Positions 35,499-46,737 of a DNA stretch of 64,000 nucleotides are shown here, piece by piece. The stretch's first letter is position 1; each line of letters opens with the position of its first letter. Origin of the DNA: Dyella sp. S184 (GTDB lineage: Bacteria; Pseudomonadota; Gammaproteobacteria; Xanthomonadales; Rhodanobacteraceae). The translations under genes were made by a program, and so were the position numbers. The notes beneath the pieces were generated by a model. It searched no databases, was not told the origin of the DNA, and saw nothing but the letters and a program-made list of their open reading frames with translations. The stretch is from positions 295,023 to 359,022 of the forward strand of contig NZ_LMUE01000002.1 in assembly GCF_009766065.1 (NCBI RefSeq), in the 5' to 3' direction.

Positions 35499-36053
35499 TC
35501 AGTAACGGATGCTGCTACGAAAGTCAGGCAAGCTGTCCAGGAAACTGCGATTGCAGCCCTTGAAACGCGAGAGCGCAGTCTCGATGCGCACGGGAACCAG
35601 GAGCCGCCCTCCTGCCACACCGATGATCATGGCCCCCAGCAGCAGCAACACGCCAGCCAGGGTCAGCGCACCCGTATTGCGCTGAATGCCGATGGCAATG
35701 CCCACCAGACCGAGCAACAGGCCCGCGACACATACCCCAATGCTCAATTGCCGGCGCCGTGCGTGCTCCTCGCATAGACCGACAGCCAGCTCGGTCTTCT
35801 TTCTCGCGAGCAGGGCTACCAGGGCGTAGACAAGGATATTGAGGAGCAGCAACAGATACAGCCCGGGGTGATGCCAGTAGAACTTGCGCTCCTTCATCGG
35901 CGCCATGGCCGCACCGTTACATTTCACGCAGCGATACGGCAGACGCCCACTGCTGCTGACCACCAATACCTTGCCATCACGCCAGCACCCACCTTCCGTA
36001 CCTGTTGCATCAAGCTCAGCCTTGGGTGGCGCATACGGATTGAACGACTGCAT
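35499..36053 (-). CDS. NPYAPP-type membrane protein, unknown function
   Basis: 184 residues starting MQSFNPYAPPKAELD. A CxxC pair (Cys42 and Cys45 in YRCVKCNG) suggests a small zinc-ribbon or redox site, followed by three predicted membrane segments (about 66-84, 104-122 and 128-150). The C-terminal tail is soluble. The family is not known to me. A second protein in this window (46738-47511) also starts with an NPYxxP-type tag. Confidence 0.7.
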   Translation of the reverse strand: MQSFNPYAPPKAELDATGTEGGCWRDGKVLVVSSSGRLPYRCVKCNGAAMAPMKERKFYWHHPGLYLLLLLNILVYALVALLARKKTELAVGLCEEHARRRQLSIGVCVAGLLLGLVGIAIGIQRNTGALTLAGVLLLLGAMIIGVAGGRLLVPVRIETALSRFKGCNRSFLDSLPDFRSSIRY

Positions 36054-36103
36054 CCCCGCTCCTTGTCATTGTCAGGATCGATATCCCATTCGCGTCGCCG
36101 CCT

Positions 36104-37276
<1,173 letters not shown>

Positions 37277-37432
37277 GGCTTAACTCCCGAAAATGAGATA
37301 CGAAAACCGGGGAATCGAAAATCTGCCTGACCGGATGCCGATGCCATCACGTGGCCTGTCGGTCGATTTTTGGTGATGAGGCAGTGCTGCATGATTGCTC
37401 GACAGTGCCTCAGACCGATTCCCGTTTCACGA

Positions 37433-38470
37433 TTACTTGAAGCTTTCCTTGTTCTTGGCGTAGCTGGCAGCCTGCTGGCGCGTCACCAAGCCGCGCTTGA
37501 CCAGATCCTGCAGGCACTGGTCCAGTGTCTGCATGCCGAACTGCGTGCCGGTCTGGATCGACGAATACATCTGCGCTACCTTGTCCTCGCGGATCAGGTT
37601 GCGAATCGCCGGGATGCCGACCATGATTTCATGCGCGGCAATACGCCCACCTCCGACCTTCTTCAGCAGCGACTGCGAGACCACCGCGCGCAACGACTCG
37701 GACAACATCGAGCGCACCATCGGCTTCTCGCCGGCGGGGAACACGTCGATGATGCGGTCGATCGTCTTGGCCGCCGAACTGGTATGCACGGTGGCGAACA
37801 CCAAGTGGCCGGTTTCCGCTGCAGTGAGTGCGAGGCGGATGGTTTCCAGATCGCGCAACTCGCCAACAAGGATGTAATCCGGATCCTCGCGCAGCGCCGA
37901 GCGCAGCGCCTCGTTGAAGCCCAATGTGTCGCGATGGACCTCGCGCTGGTTAACCAGGCACTTCTGCGAGGTATGCACGAACTCGATCGGGTCCTCGATC
38001 GTGAGCATGTGGCCGTATTCGTTCTTGTTGACGTGGTCGACCATCGCCGCCAGCGTGGTCGACTTGCCCGAGCCGGTCGGACCGGTCACCAGGATCAGAC
38101 CTTGCGGCTGCTCGATCAGCTCCTTGAAGATGCGCGGCGCACCGAGATCCTCAAGCGTCAGCACCTCGGACGGAATGGTGCGGAACACCGCACCGGCGCC
38201 GCGGTTCTGGTTGAACGCGTTGACGCGGAAGCGCGCCAGGCCGGGAATCTCGAAGGAGAAATCGGTCTCGTAGAATTCCTCGTAATCGCGCCGCTGCTTG
38301 TCCGACATGATGTCGTAGATCAGCGAATGCACCTGCTTGTGCTCAAGCGCAGGAATGTTGATGCGGCGTACGTCGCCGTCAACGCGGATCATCGGTGGCA
38401 GCCCGGCGGACAGGTGCAAGTCCGAGGCCTTGTTCTTCACCGAGAAGGCAAGCAGTTCGGCAATGTCCAT
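37433..38470 (-). CDS. pilT: Type IV pilus twitching motility ATPase PilT
   Basis: 345 residues. Walker A GPTGSGKST at 130-138, Asp box TIEDPIEFVH, Walker B YILVGELRDLET, His box AETGHLVFATVHTSSA and the retraction motif AIRNLIREDK are present. It pulls pili in, giving twitching; its control is presumably the output of the PilG/PilH-ChpA array encoded at 16659-28653. It is the first gene of the pilT-pilU unit. Confidence 0.97.
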   Translation of the reverse strand: MDIAELLAFSVKNKASDLHLSAGLPPMIRVDGDVRRINIPALEHKQVHSLIYDIMSDKQRRDYEEFYETDFSFEIPGLARFRVNAFNQNRGAGAVFRTIPSEVLTLEDLGAPRIFKELIEQPQGLILVTGPTGSGKSTTLAAMVDHVNKNEYGHMLTIEDPIEFVHTSQKCLVNQREVHRDTLGFNEALRSALREDPDYILVGELRDLETIRLALTAAETGHLVFATVHTSSAAKTIDRIIDVFPAGEKPMVRSMLSESLRAVVSQSLLKKVGGGRIAAHEIMVGIPAIRNLIREDKVAQMYSSIQTGTQFGMQTLDQCLQDLVKRGLVTRQQAASYAKNKESFK

Positions 38471-38837
38471 CTGTCGTTCCCCTCAACCGATCGTCTGGAT
38501 GGCATGAATTGGATGCCGCATCAGGGGACGTATGCAGTTCGCAGGCATGCTGCGTCGCAGCGCATGGCGCAACCGCCACCAAGCCATCCGAACCAAACAC
38601 CGATTCCCCTTGCAGCCGCGTCGATACTACTCGTGCAACCGCCTGTGCGGCCAGTCTTTCCCGTCGTGGATGCGCAAACTGTCGATCTGGTTTGCACAGT
38701 CGCCGGAAAAGCGGTCGTCCAAGTACCGCCCCAAACTGCGGACAGGCCTGACCCACAGCGCGCACATCTACAAAACTGCATCGCGAGCGCACCCGCTCCG
38801 GTAAGGTACGCGGTCTGGATGAGTGAGGAACCCCTGC
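38471..38837. promoter_or_regulatory. Divergent intergenic region between pilT and proC
   Basis: 367 bases with no gene I can support. In many gammaproteobacteria yggS sits here before proC; no YggS-like frame is present. Short frames here have atypical codon use and no family resemblance. The promoters of pilT and proC must lie within. Confidence 0.5.
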
Positions 38838-39662
38838 ATGACCCAACTTGCCTTCATCGGTGGCGGCAACATGGCCCGCAGCCTGATTGGCGGCCTGCTG
38901 AAGACCGGCGTGGCCGCCGCCACCATCAGCGTGGCCGAACCCCTGGCCGAAGCGCGCCAGGCGCTTGGTCGCGAATTCGGGGTTCCCTGCTATGCCGAGA
39001 ACCGGCTGGCTGCGGCACAGGCCGAGGTCATCCTGCTGGCGGTCAAGCCGCAGATCATGCCGGCGATACATACCGAACTGCGCGACACCCTGCAACGCAA
39101 TCGGCCACTGCTGATCTCGATCGCCGCCGGCGTGCGCCTAGACCAGCTTGAACGCTGGTTTGGCACCGGCCTGCCCATCGTGCGCTGCATGCCGAACACG
39201 CCAGCGCTGATTGGCGCCGGTGCCACCGGCCTGTGCGCAAACAGCCGGGTCAGCCCAGCGCAGAAGGCGCAGGCACAACACATCCTCGATACCGCCGGGA
39301 TAACCCGCTGGATCGACGACGAGGCGCTGATGGACACCGTCACCGCGCTGTCCGGTTCCGGTCCCGCGTATTTCTTCGCCCTGGTCGAAGCGCTGGAAGC
39401 CGCTGCCGTGGCGCAGGGCCTGCCACGCGACACTGCCCGTGCGCTGGCCGCACAGACCTGCCTCGGCGCCGGCCGCATGCTGGTCGAGGGTGGCGAGGAC
39501 CCCGCCCTGCTGCGCCAGCGTGTCACCTCGCCGAACGGCACCACCCAGGCTGCGCTGGAAAGCTTCGCTGCCGATGGCCTGCCGCGTATCGTCGCCCACG
39601 CCGTCGCCGCTGCCACCCGGCGTGGCGTGGAACTGGCTGCCCAACTGGACAAACTGTCGTGA
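38838..39662 (+). CDS. proC: Pyrroline-5-carboxylate reductase ProC
   Basis: 274 residues. NAD(P)-binding LAFIGGGNMARSLIGGL, the substrate loop MPNTPALIGAGATGL, and ALSGSGPAYFFALVEAL are intact. It catalyses the last step of proline synthesis. The ATG at 38838 gives MTQLAFIG; GAGGAA precedes it. The stop overlaps the GTG start of the next gene. Confidence 0.96.
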   Translation: MTQLAFIGGGNMARSLIGGLLKTGVAAATISVAEPLAEARQALGREFGVPCYAENRLAAAQAEVILLAVKPQIMPAIHTELRDTLQRNRPLLISIAAGVRLDQLERWFGTGLPIVRCMPNTPALIGAGATGLCANSRVSPAQKAQAQHILDTAGITRWIDDEALMDTVTALSGSGPAYFFALVEALEAAAVAQGLPRDTARALAAQTCLGAGRMLVEGGEDPALLRQRVTSPNGTTQAALESFAADGLPRIVAHAVAAATRRGVELAAQLDKLS

Positions 39663-40234
39663 GCTACCTGCTGAATGCCCTGTCCATACTGATCGAGCTG
39701 GCCTTCGAGGCCGCCGTCACGCTGCTGCTGCTGCGGGTGGCTGCCGAGGCCTGCCGCGCGGACTTCAACAACCCGTTGAGCCAGTTCATCTACCGCTACA
39801 CCAACCCAGTACTGGCACCGATCCGTCGCGTGCTGCCGAACTGGCGCCGGATCAACCTGGCCGCGCTAGTGTTGGCGTGGCTGGCGATGGTGTTGAAGCG
39901 TCTGCTGCTGTTTGCGTTGATCGGCATCATGCCGCATGTAGCCGGCCTGCTGCTGTTGGCGCTCGCGGAGCTGCTCGACTTCACCCTGCTGTTCTACATC
40001 GTGCTTCTGTTTGGGTGGTCGCTGCTGAGCATGTTCGCGGTGGATCGCCGGCAGCCGCTGCTGCGCCTGGCCGGCACCATCGTCGCCCCGCTGCTACGGC
40101 CACTGCAGGGCAAGCTTATCGCCGGCACTATCGACTTCGCGCCGATGGTGGTGATGATCGTGCTGTTGCTTATGCGTCTGCTGGTAGCCAAGCCCCTGAT
40201 GGACCTTGGCACTGGACTGGCCTTTGGCGGCTGA
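39659..40234 (+). CDS. YggT family membrane protein
   Basis: 191 residues with two YggT repeats: each has membrane helices and a conserved NPLSQFIYRYTNPVLAPIRRVLP or LLRPLQG-type amphipathic segment. YggT follows proC in most gammaproteobacteria and is linked with osmotic or cation balance in E. coli by genetic data. The start is GTG overlapping the proC stop (GTGA). Confidence 0.88.
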   Translation: MSYLLNALSILIELAFEAAVTLLLLRVAAEACRADFNNPLSQFIYRYTNPVLAPIRRVLPNWRRINLAALVLAWLAMVLKRLLLFALIGIMPHVAGLLLLALAELLDFTLLFYIVLLFGWSLLSMFAVDRRQPLLRLAGTIVAPLLRPLQGKLIAGTIDFAPMVVMIVLLLMRLLVAKPLMDLGTGLAFGG

Positions 40235-40247
40235 GCCACGCCAAAAA

Positions 40248-41045
40248 TCAGTGGCGCGCCCACTCGACGATGATGCGATGGATCGCATCCAGTCCATCGA
40301 ACAACGCCGCCGGTCCCGGCTGCAGGATGATCGGTGACTTGATTTCGTAAAGGTCGCCGTTGCGCACCGCCGAAATGGTTTCCCAACCCGGCCGTGCCGC
40401 CACTTTCTCCGGCCGGAAGCGCTTGCCGCACCACGAGCCGAGGATAATGTCCGGCGCGCGCCGCACCACTTCCTCGCCATTCGGAAGGATCCGCTGCTTC
40501 GCCAGCGGCTCGCGGGCAAGTTCGGGAAAGCAGTCGTCGCCGCCTGCAATGCCAATGATCTCGGCGACCCAACGGATGCCGGTGATGATCGGCTCGTCCC
40601 ATTCCTCGAAATACACCTTGGGCCGGCGCGGCAGCTGCGCTGCAGAGGCCCGAATTTCGGCGATATGTCGCTCGGCCTCCTGCGCGTAGGCTTCAGCCTT
40701 TTCGTGCGCACCGACCATCGCGCCAAGCCGGCGGATATAGGCCAGGATGCCGTCCACGCTGCGATGGTTGCTGATCCACACCTCGACGCCGCACTTGATC
40801 AGCTCGCGCGCAATATCGGCCTGGATATCGGAGAAGCCGATTGCGAGATCGGGTTCGAGCTTCAGGATTTCGCCAATCTTCGCGCTGGTGAACGCCGAGA
40901 TCTTGGGCTTTTCCTTGCGCGCCCGTGGCGGCCGCACGGTGAAGCCGGAGATACCGACGATGCGATCCTGTTCGCCGAGTGCGTAGAGCACTTCAGTCGG
41001 CTCTTCGGTAAGGCAGACAATGCGCTGCGGATACGCGTCAACCAT
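40248..41045 (-). CDS. BtuF-like periplasmic-binding-protein fold, no signal peptide
   Basis: 265 residues of the helical-backbone metal receptor class (cobalamin/iron-siderophore binding): RIVCLTEEPTEVLYALGEQDRIVGISGFT, ILKLEPDLAIGFSDIQADIARELI, VYFEEWDEPIITGI and RPGWETISAVRNGDLYEI. Family members usually have an export signal; here the ATG at 41045 gives MVDAYPQRIVCL with none, and the frame upstream is within pdxH. Its ATG shares a base with the pdxH stop (TAATG). It may bind a corrinoid or metal complex in the cytoplasm, or be mis-started. Confidence 0.75.
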   Translation of the reverse strand: MVDAYPQRIVCLTEEPTEVLYALGEQDRIVGISGFTVRPPRARKEKPKISAFTSAKIGEILKLEPDLAIGFSDIQADIARELIKCGVEVWISNHRSVDGILAYIRRLGAMVGAHEKAEAYAQEAERHIAEIRASAAQLPRRPKVYFEEWDEPIITGIRWVAEIIGIAGGDDCFPELAREPLAKQRILPNGEEVVRRAPDIILGSWCGKRFRPEKVAARPGWETISAVRNGDLYEIKSPIILQPGPAALFDGLDAIHRIIVEWARH

Positions 41046-41632
41046 TACGGGTACAGCAGCCGGCTCGTCCAGGTCTGGCCATGGCGGCTCCAGCGCACCC
41101 GTTCGTGCAGGCGAAATTCGGCGCCGTACCAGAACTCCAGCATATCCGGCTCCACCAGATAGCCGCCCCAATGCGGTGGTCGCGTCACATCGCGTCCGTC
41201 GAACTCATGCTCGTAGCGCGCCACCCGCTGCTCGAACGTGTCGCGATCCGGCAACGTCTGCGACTGCAGGGAGGCCCAGGCGCCGATCTGGCTGCCGCGC
41301 GAGCGACTGGCGAAGTAGGCATCCGATTCCTCATCCTGCAGCTTGCGCGCGGCACCTTCCACGCGGACCTGCACACCATCGCGCAACTGCTTCCAGTGGA
41401 AGCACAGCGCGAGCTGCGGATGCGTCTCGAGCTGGCTGCCCTTGTCGCTCTGGTAATTCGTGTGGAAGCGGAAGCCGCGCTCGTCGACGCCCTTGAGCAG
41501 CACAATGCGTGAAGACACCCGGCCGGAGCCGTCGACGGTGGCCAGGTTCATCGCGGTCGGCTCGCGCTCACCACTGGCTTTGGCTTCGTCCAGCAGCCGA
41601 GTGAAGGTATCCAGAATCTCGGGGTTGAGCAT
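41045..41632 (-). CDS. pdxH: Pyridoxamine 5'-phosphate oxidase PdxH
   Basis: 195 residues, FMN-dependent. Motifs are AMNLATVDGSGRVSSRIVLLKGVDERGF, HTNYQSDKGSQL, ALCFHWKQLRDGVQVRVEG and the C-terminal LEFWYGAEFRLHERVRW, which matches the conserved RLHDR/RLHER substrate loop. It makes PLP from PNP or PMP. It is upstream of and coupled to the BtuF-like gene. Confidence 0.94.
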   Translation of the reverse strand: MLNPEILDTFTRLLDEAKASGEREPTAMNLATVDGSGRVSSRIVLLKGVDERGFRFHTNYQSDKGSQLETHPQLALCFHWKQLRDGVQVRVEGAARKLQDEESDAYFASRSRGSQIGAWASLQSQTLPDRDTFEQRVARYEHEFDGRDVTRPPHWGGYLVEPDMLEFWYGAEFRLHERVRWSRHGQTWTSRLLYP

Positions 41633-41862
41633 GGCGTCTGAAACTTTCCTTTTGCATCGTGGCCGACACGCGCCATCATGGCGCGAATGAACATGACCGA
41701 TGATAGTGCAACGCCTCAGTCATCCAGTACATCCATGACGAATCGGGTGTCAGGCCGATTTCCTGCCATGGCATGTACCGGCGACGGATCTGCTGGCGGG
41801 AAGCCCTGCCATCAACGCTTGCCGGCCGTAGAATGGCATTGGTGCACCTTGGTATGTTGCGG

Positions 41863-42693
41863 ATGAAGTCTCACGCCAGCATGCAGAACGAGGCCCTTGC
41901 CGGCCACCTGCTCGACCAGTATGCCGGGCGGATTGCCCGTTCACGGCGGCCGTACATCATCGGCCTGTCCGGCCTGCAGGGTAGCGGCAAGAGCACCCTG
42001 GCACGCGTGATGAAGCTGCAGGCCGAAGCACGCGGATGGGCCACCGAAGTACTCTCGCTGGATGATTTCTATTACTCCCGCAGTGACCGTGAAGCGCTAG
42101 CGCACCAGATACACCCGTTGCTGCGCTCGCGCGGCGTGCCGGGCACCCATGAGATCGAGCTGCTGCTGTCGGTGCTGGCCGCGCTGCCGCAAGCCTCGGA
42201 CAAACTGCCGGTAACACATCCGCGTTTCGACAAGGGCCGCGACACGCGCATTCCACCGTCGCGGTGGCCGCGCGTCACGCGGCCACCGAAGCTGGTAATC
42301 GTGGAAGGCTGGGCCTTGGGTATCCGACCGCAGCTGCAGGCCACCCTGGACGTCCCGGTCAATGAGCTGGAGCGCACGGAAGATGCCGACGGCAGCTGGC
42401 GGCATTGGGTCAACAAGCAGTTGCGTGGCTACCAGCCGCTATGGCGCAAGTTCGACGCGCTGATCGTGCTGCAGGCACCGAGTTGGGAGATCGTGCGCGA
42501 CTGGCGCGGCGAACAGGAGCAGGAGCTGTTGGCGCGCCATGCCCCCTTGGCCATGGATGCCGCAGCGATGAAGCAGTTCCTGGCGCACTTCGAACGCCTG
42601 AGCCGACACGCGCTCGCCACCCTGCCGGCACTGGCCGACAGCTGCGTGGAATACGATGACGAGCGGCATGTGACCGGGCTCAGCCACGGTTGA
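41863..42693 (+). CDS. P-loop kinase of the glycerate kinase (GLYK)/uridine kinase-like family
   Basis: About 276 residues. Walker A GLSGLQGSGKST, then LSLDDFYYSRSDREALA, VTHPRFDKGRD and VIVEGWALGIRP, an order typical of plant-type D-glycerate 3-kinases and bacterial homologues, also close to pantothenate or uridine kinases. The start is uncertain: ATGs at 41833, 41863 and 41881 are in frame and none has a clear ribosome site. A TAGAAT at 41829-41834 is a possible -10, which would exclude the earliest ATG. Confidence 0.8.
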   Translation: MKSHASMQNEALAGHLLDQYAGRIARSRRPYIIGLSGLQGSGKSTLARVMKLQAEARGWATEVLSLDDFYYSRSDREALAHQIHPLLRSRGVPGTHEIELLLSVLAALPQASDKLPVTHPRFDKGRDTRIPPSRWPRVTRPPKLVIVEGWALGIRPQLQATLDVPVNELERTEDADGSWRHWVNKQLRGYQPLWRKFDALIVLQAPSWEIVRDWRGEQEQELLARHAPLAMDAAAMKQFLAHFERLSRHALATLPALADSCVEYDDERHVTGLSHG

Positions 42694-43519
42694 GCAGCGC
42701 CGTATAACCGTCACGCGAATCCGGCCAGCGCGGCATAAAGCCGCTGGCTCGCAACCGCGCATTGCTAAGCCGCTTGCTACCGATACCGACCGGGGCCGGA
42801 CCATCTTCGGCCAGCGGCGCGCCGATCAATGCAGACAGATGGTCGTACAGCACATCGAGCAGCAGCGGAGTGCTATCCACGCCAACATAAAGCGGCAACG
42901 GATCGGCCAATTGCAGCAGATGCACGATCGCCGCAGCGGCATCGTCAGCATGGATCCGGTTGGCCCAATGCGCCTGCGCGCGCGGCACCTTGAGCTGGCC
43001 GGCGCGCAGGCGTTCGATCAACTGCAATCGGCCCGGCCCGTACAAGCCAGCCAGCCGCAACACGATCGAAGGCACCGGCTGCGTGGCTAGCCACTGCTCC
43101 GCCTCCAGCAGCACGCTGCCATTGAATCCCGGCGGCGCCGGCGGTGTGCCTTCATCGACCCAGCCGCCAGCGTGCTCGCCATACACCGCGCTCGAGGAAA
43201 CCAGCAGCATGCGTTGCAAGTGCGCGTGATCGAGGGCGCCATGCAGGTGCCGCAAGCCGTCCACAAACGTGCTGCGATAGGCTGCTGGGTCACGCCGATC
43301 CGGCGTCGGCAGATAGACCACCCGGGTGATGCCGACAGGCAGTTCGCGCAGGGTTTCCGGCCGGGTCAGGTCGCCGCGCAGCCAACGGATACCGCTGTCG
43401 TCAGGCAGCGGTGGCTCGCGCCGCAACGCCCACACCTCGTCGCCGCGCGCCCGCAAACCCTGCGCCACGCGCATGCCCAGGTCGCCACAGCCAGCCAGCA
43501 ATACCTGTTCGTTCACCAC
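42680..43519 (-). CDS. NAD(P)-dependent epimerase/dehydratase-like protein (YeeZ type)
   Basis: 279 residues, short-chain dehydrogenase of the atypical extended type: VLLAGCGDLGMRVAQGL for the Rossmann loop, VSSSAVYGEHAGGWVDE with the active-site Ser and Tyr, and LRLAGLYGPGRL. The usual YxxxK lysine is not obvious, as in E. coli YeeZ. It overlaps the kinase gene tail-to-tail by 14 bases. The start is GTG (43519 or 43516). It lies head-to-head with aroK with a gap of about 32 bases. Confidence 0.82.
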   Translation of the reverse strand: MVNEQVLLAGCGDLGMRVAQGLRARGDEVWALRREPPLPDDSGIRWLRGDLTRPETLRELPVGITRVVYLPTPDRRDPAAYRSTFVDGLRHLHGALDHAHLQRMLLVSSSAVYGEHAGGWVDEGTPPAPPGFNGSVLLEAEQWLATQPVPSIVLRLAGLYGPGRLQLIERLRAGQLKVPRAQAHWANRIHADDAAAAIVHLLQLADPLPLYVGVDSTPLLLDVLYDHLSALIGAPLAEDGPAPVGIGSKRLSNARLRASGFMPRWPDSRDGYTALLNRG

Positions 43520-43551
43520 GGCCCTTGAATCCGCCCTGTTAGCATCTGCGC

Positions 43552-44105
43552 ATGAATCCGTCGCACAACCTTTTCATCATCGGCCCGACCGGCGCCGGCA
43601 AGACCTCGATCGGACGGCGACTCGCCACGCATTATGGCCTGCCGTTCGTCGATCTCGACCAGGAGATCGAACAGCACTGCGGCGTTGACGTGAACACCGT
43701 TTTCGAGATCGAGGGCGAAACCGGTTTCCGCCAGCGCGAAAGCACGTTGCTGGACGAATGCAGCCAGCGCGGCGGCGTGCTGCTCGCCACCGGTGCCGGC
43801 GTCGTGCTGGCCGAACACAATCGCGATCTGCTGCGCGAACGCGGCTACGTGGTGTGGCTGCAAACCAGCATCGAGCAGCAGCTGGAACGGCTGGAACGCG
43901 ACCATCGCCGTCCGCTCTTGGCCGTGCCGAACCGGCGCGAGCGGCTGCAGGCGATGGCGCAGATCCGCGAGCCGCTGTACCGCGAGCTGGCCGACCTGGC
44001 CGTCCCCGGCGAACACGGCAGCGTCGCCGCTGCCACTGACCGTTGCATTGCGCTGATCGATCATCATTGGCAGCGTCCACCCCATCCATGGCAGCAACAG
44101 AGCGC

Positions 44106-44109
<4 letters not shown>
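43552..44109 (+). CDS. aroK: Shikimate kinase AroK
   Basis: 185 residues. Walker [14 protein letters not shown], substrate-binding [37 protein letters not shown] and the lid RRPLL are present. It phosphorylates shikimate. Its stop overlaps the aroB start (ATGA). TTAGCAT 6 bases before the ATG may be a -10 element, so a very short leader is possible. Confidence 0.95.
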
Positions 44110-45203
<1,094 letters not shown>

Positions 45204-45297
45204 CCGATCACCTGCGTCACCGGCGCGCTCGCTACCCGGCCGCCAGCCTTCTAGAATGCTCACGTTTGCGGCGTGCCGCACAGTCCATCCGGAACCC

Positions 45298-45558
45298 ATG
45301 CGCCTCTATCTGCAAACCGTGCCCGGTAGCTCCGACGCACCTCGCTACGTCCAGATCACGCTGGAGCAGGATCTGCTGGGCGGCTGGACGCTGTATCGCG
45401 AATCCGGTACCCAGGGCGGCCGCGCGACCATGAAGCGCGAGCAGTACCTGGAACGCGACGAGGCGGTCAGCGCGTTCGAGAAAGCCCGTGACGCCCAGCT
45501 CAAGCGTGGCTTCCGCCTGATGTTTGCCCAGGGGCTGGAAGGCCCGTACGGACGTTGA
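45298..45558 (+). CDS. Stand-alone WGR-domain protein
   Basis: 86 residues that are almost entirely a WGR domain: [26 protein letters not shown] with WT-x3-ES-GTQGG in place of the WGRIG phrase, and [24 protein letters not shown] domains bind nucleic acids or proteins in PARPs and are found in short bacterial proteins of unknown role. A TAGAAT at 45252-45257 may be a -10. The stop is 4 bases before the hemE ATG, so the two are coupled. Confidence 0.8.
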   Translation: MRLYLQTVPGSSDAPRYVQITLEQDLLGGWTLYRESGTQGGRATMKREQYLERDEAVSAFEKARDAQLKRGFRLMFAQGLEGPYGR

Positions 45559-45562
45559 TTTG

Positions 45563-46639
45563 ATGAATACCCCGCTGAAGAACGACCGCTTCCTGCGCGC
45601 CCTGCGCCGGGAACCCACCGACACGACCCCGATCTGGGTGATGCGCCAGGCCGGCCGTTACCTGCCCGAGTATCGCGCCACCCGCGAGCGCGCTGGCAGC
45701 TTCATGGGCCTGGCGCAGAACCCCGAATTCGCCTGCGCAGTCACCCTGCAGCCGCTGGAGCGCTTCGAGCTCGACGCCGCGATCCTGTTTTCCGACATCC
45801 TCACCATCCCCGACGCGATGGGCCTGGGCCTGTCGTTCGCGCAGGGCGAAGGCCCGCAATTCGCGCACCCGGTACGTACGACGGCCGATATCGCGAAACT
45901 CGCCGTGCCCGACATGGACGGTGAACTGCGTTACGTGATGGATGCGGTGCGACTGATCCGTCAGGAGCTGCACGGCCGCGTGCCGCTGATCGGCTTCTCC
46001 GGCAGCCCGTGGACGCTGGCCTGCTATATGGTCGAGGGCCACGGTTCGAAGGATTTCGCCACGCTCAAAGCGATGTGCTGGAACGAACCCAAGCTCGCCC
46101 ACCAGCTGCTCGACACGCTGGCACAAGCCGTCGCGCACTATCTGATCGCCCAGGCCGCCGCTGGCGCGCAGGCGCTGATGATCTTCGACACCTGGGGTGG
46201 CCTGCTCGGCCCCGCGCCGTTCCGCGAATTCTCGCTGCGCTACATGACGCAGATCGTCGCCACGCTGAAGGCTGACCCGCACGCCCGCGAGCTGTCGGTG
46301 ATCCTGTTCTCCAAGGGCGCCGGCCAGCACCTCGCCGAAATGGCCGACACCGGCTGTGCCGCGCTGGGCGTCGACTGGACCATGGATCTGGCTGACGCAC
46401 GACGCGCCGTCGCCGGCAAAGTCGCCCTGCAAGGCAACCTCGACCCCGCGATCCTGCGCGCCAGCCCCGATGTGATCCGCCGCGAAGCCCGCGCCGTGCT
46501 CGACAGCTACGGCAACCACCCCGGGCACGTGTTCAATCTCGGCCACGGCATCACGCCGGAAGTCGAACCCGAGCATGTAAAGGTATTGGTGGACGAAGTG
46601 CACGCTTATGGGCGCAAGCTGCGCACGACAAGCCGCTGA
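45563..46639 (+). CDS. hemE: Uroporphyrinogen decarboxylase HemE
   Basis: 358 residues. The N-terminal [46 protein letters not shown], and [15 protein letters not shown] are the conserved features. It converts uroporphyrinogen III to coproporphyrinogen III in heme synthesis. The ATG at 45563 gives [14 protein letters not shown], the normal start. Confidence 0.96.
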   Translation: MNTPLKNDRFLRALRREPTDTTPIWVMRQAGRYLPEYRATRERAGSFMGLAQNPEFACAVTLQPLERFELDAAILFSDILTIPDAMGLGLSFAQGEGPQFAHPVRTTADIAKLAVPDMDGELRYVMDAVRLIRQELHGRVPLIGFSGSPWTLACYMVEGHGSKDFATLKAMCWNEPKLAHQLLDTLAQAVAHYLIAQAAAGAQALMIFDTWGGLLGPAPFREFSLRYMTQIVATLKADPHARELSVILFSKGAGQHLAEMADTGCAALGVDWTMDLADARRAVAGKVALQGNLDPAILRASPDVIRREARAVLDSYGNHPGHVFNLGHGITPEVEPEHVKVLVDEVHAYGRKLRTTSR

Positions 46640-46737
46640 CGCGTTCTCCGGCTACTTGCCGGGCTTCTGCATGTCCCGCATGATCGGCTGACCGGAATGT
46701 ATTCCGGCTTGACTGGGCCAACAGGGGGCATGAGTCG

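Noticed and set aside
38532..38804. A 90-codon frame between pilT and proC as a gene
   Set aside because: Arg/Ser-rich peptide with no recognisable domain or ribosome site in a region that should hold two promoters.
46692..46707. CCGGAAT-GT-ATTCCGG between hemE and the DUF4328 gene as a terminator
   Set aside because: The loop would be only two bases and no T-run follows. It could be an operator palindrome, but nothing else supports this.
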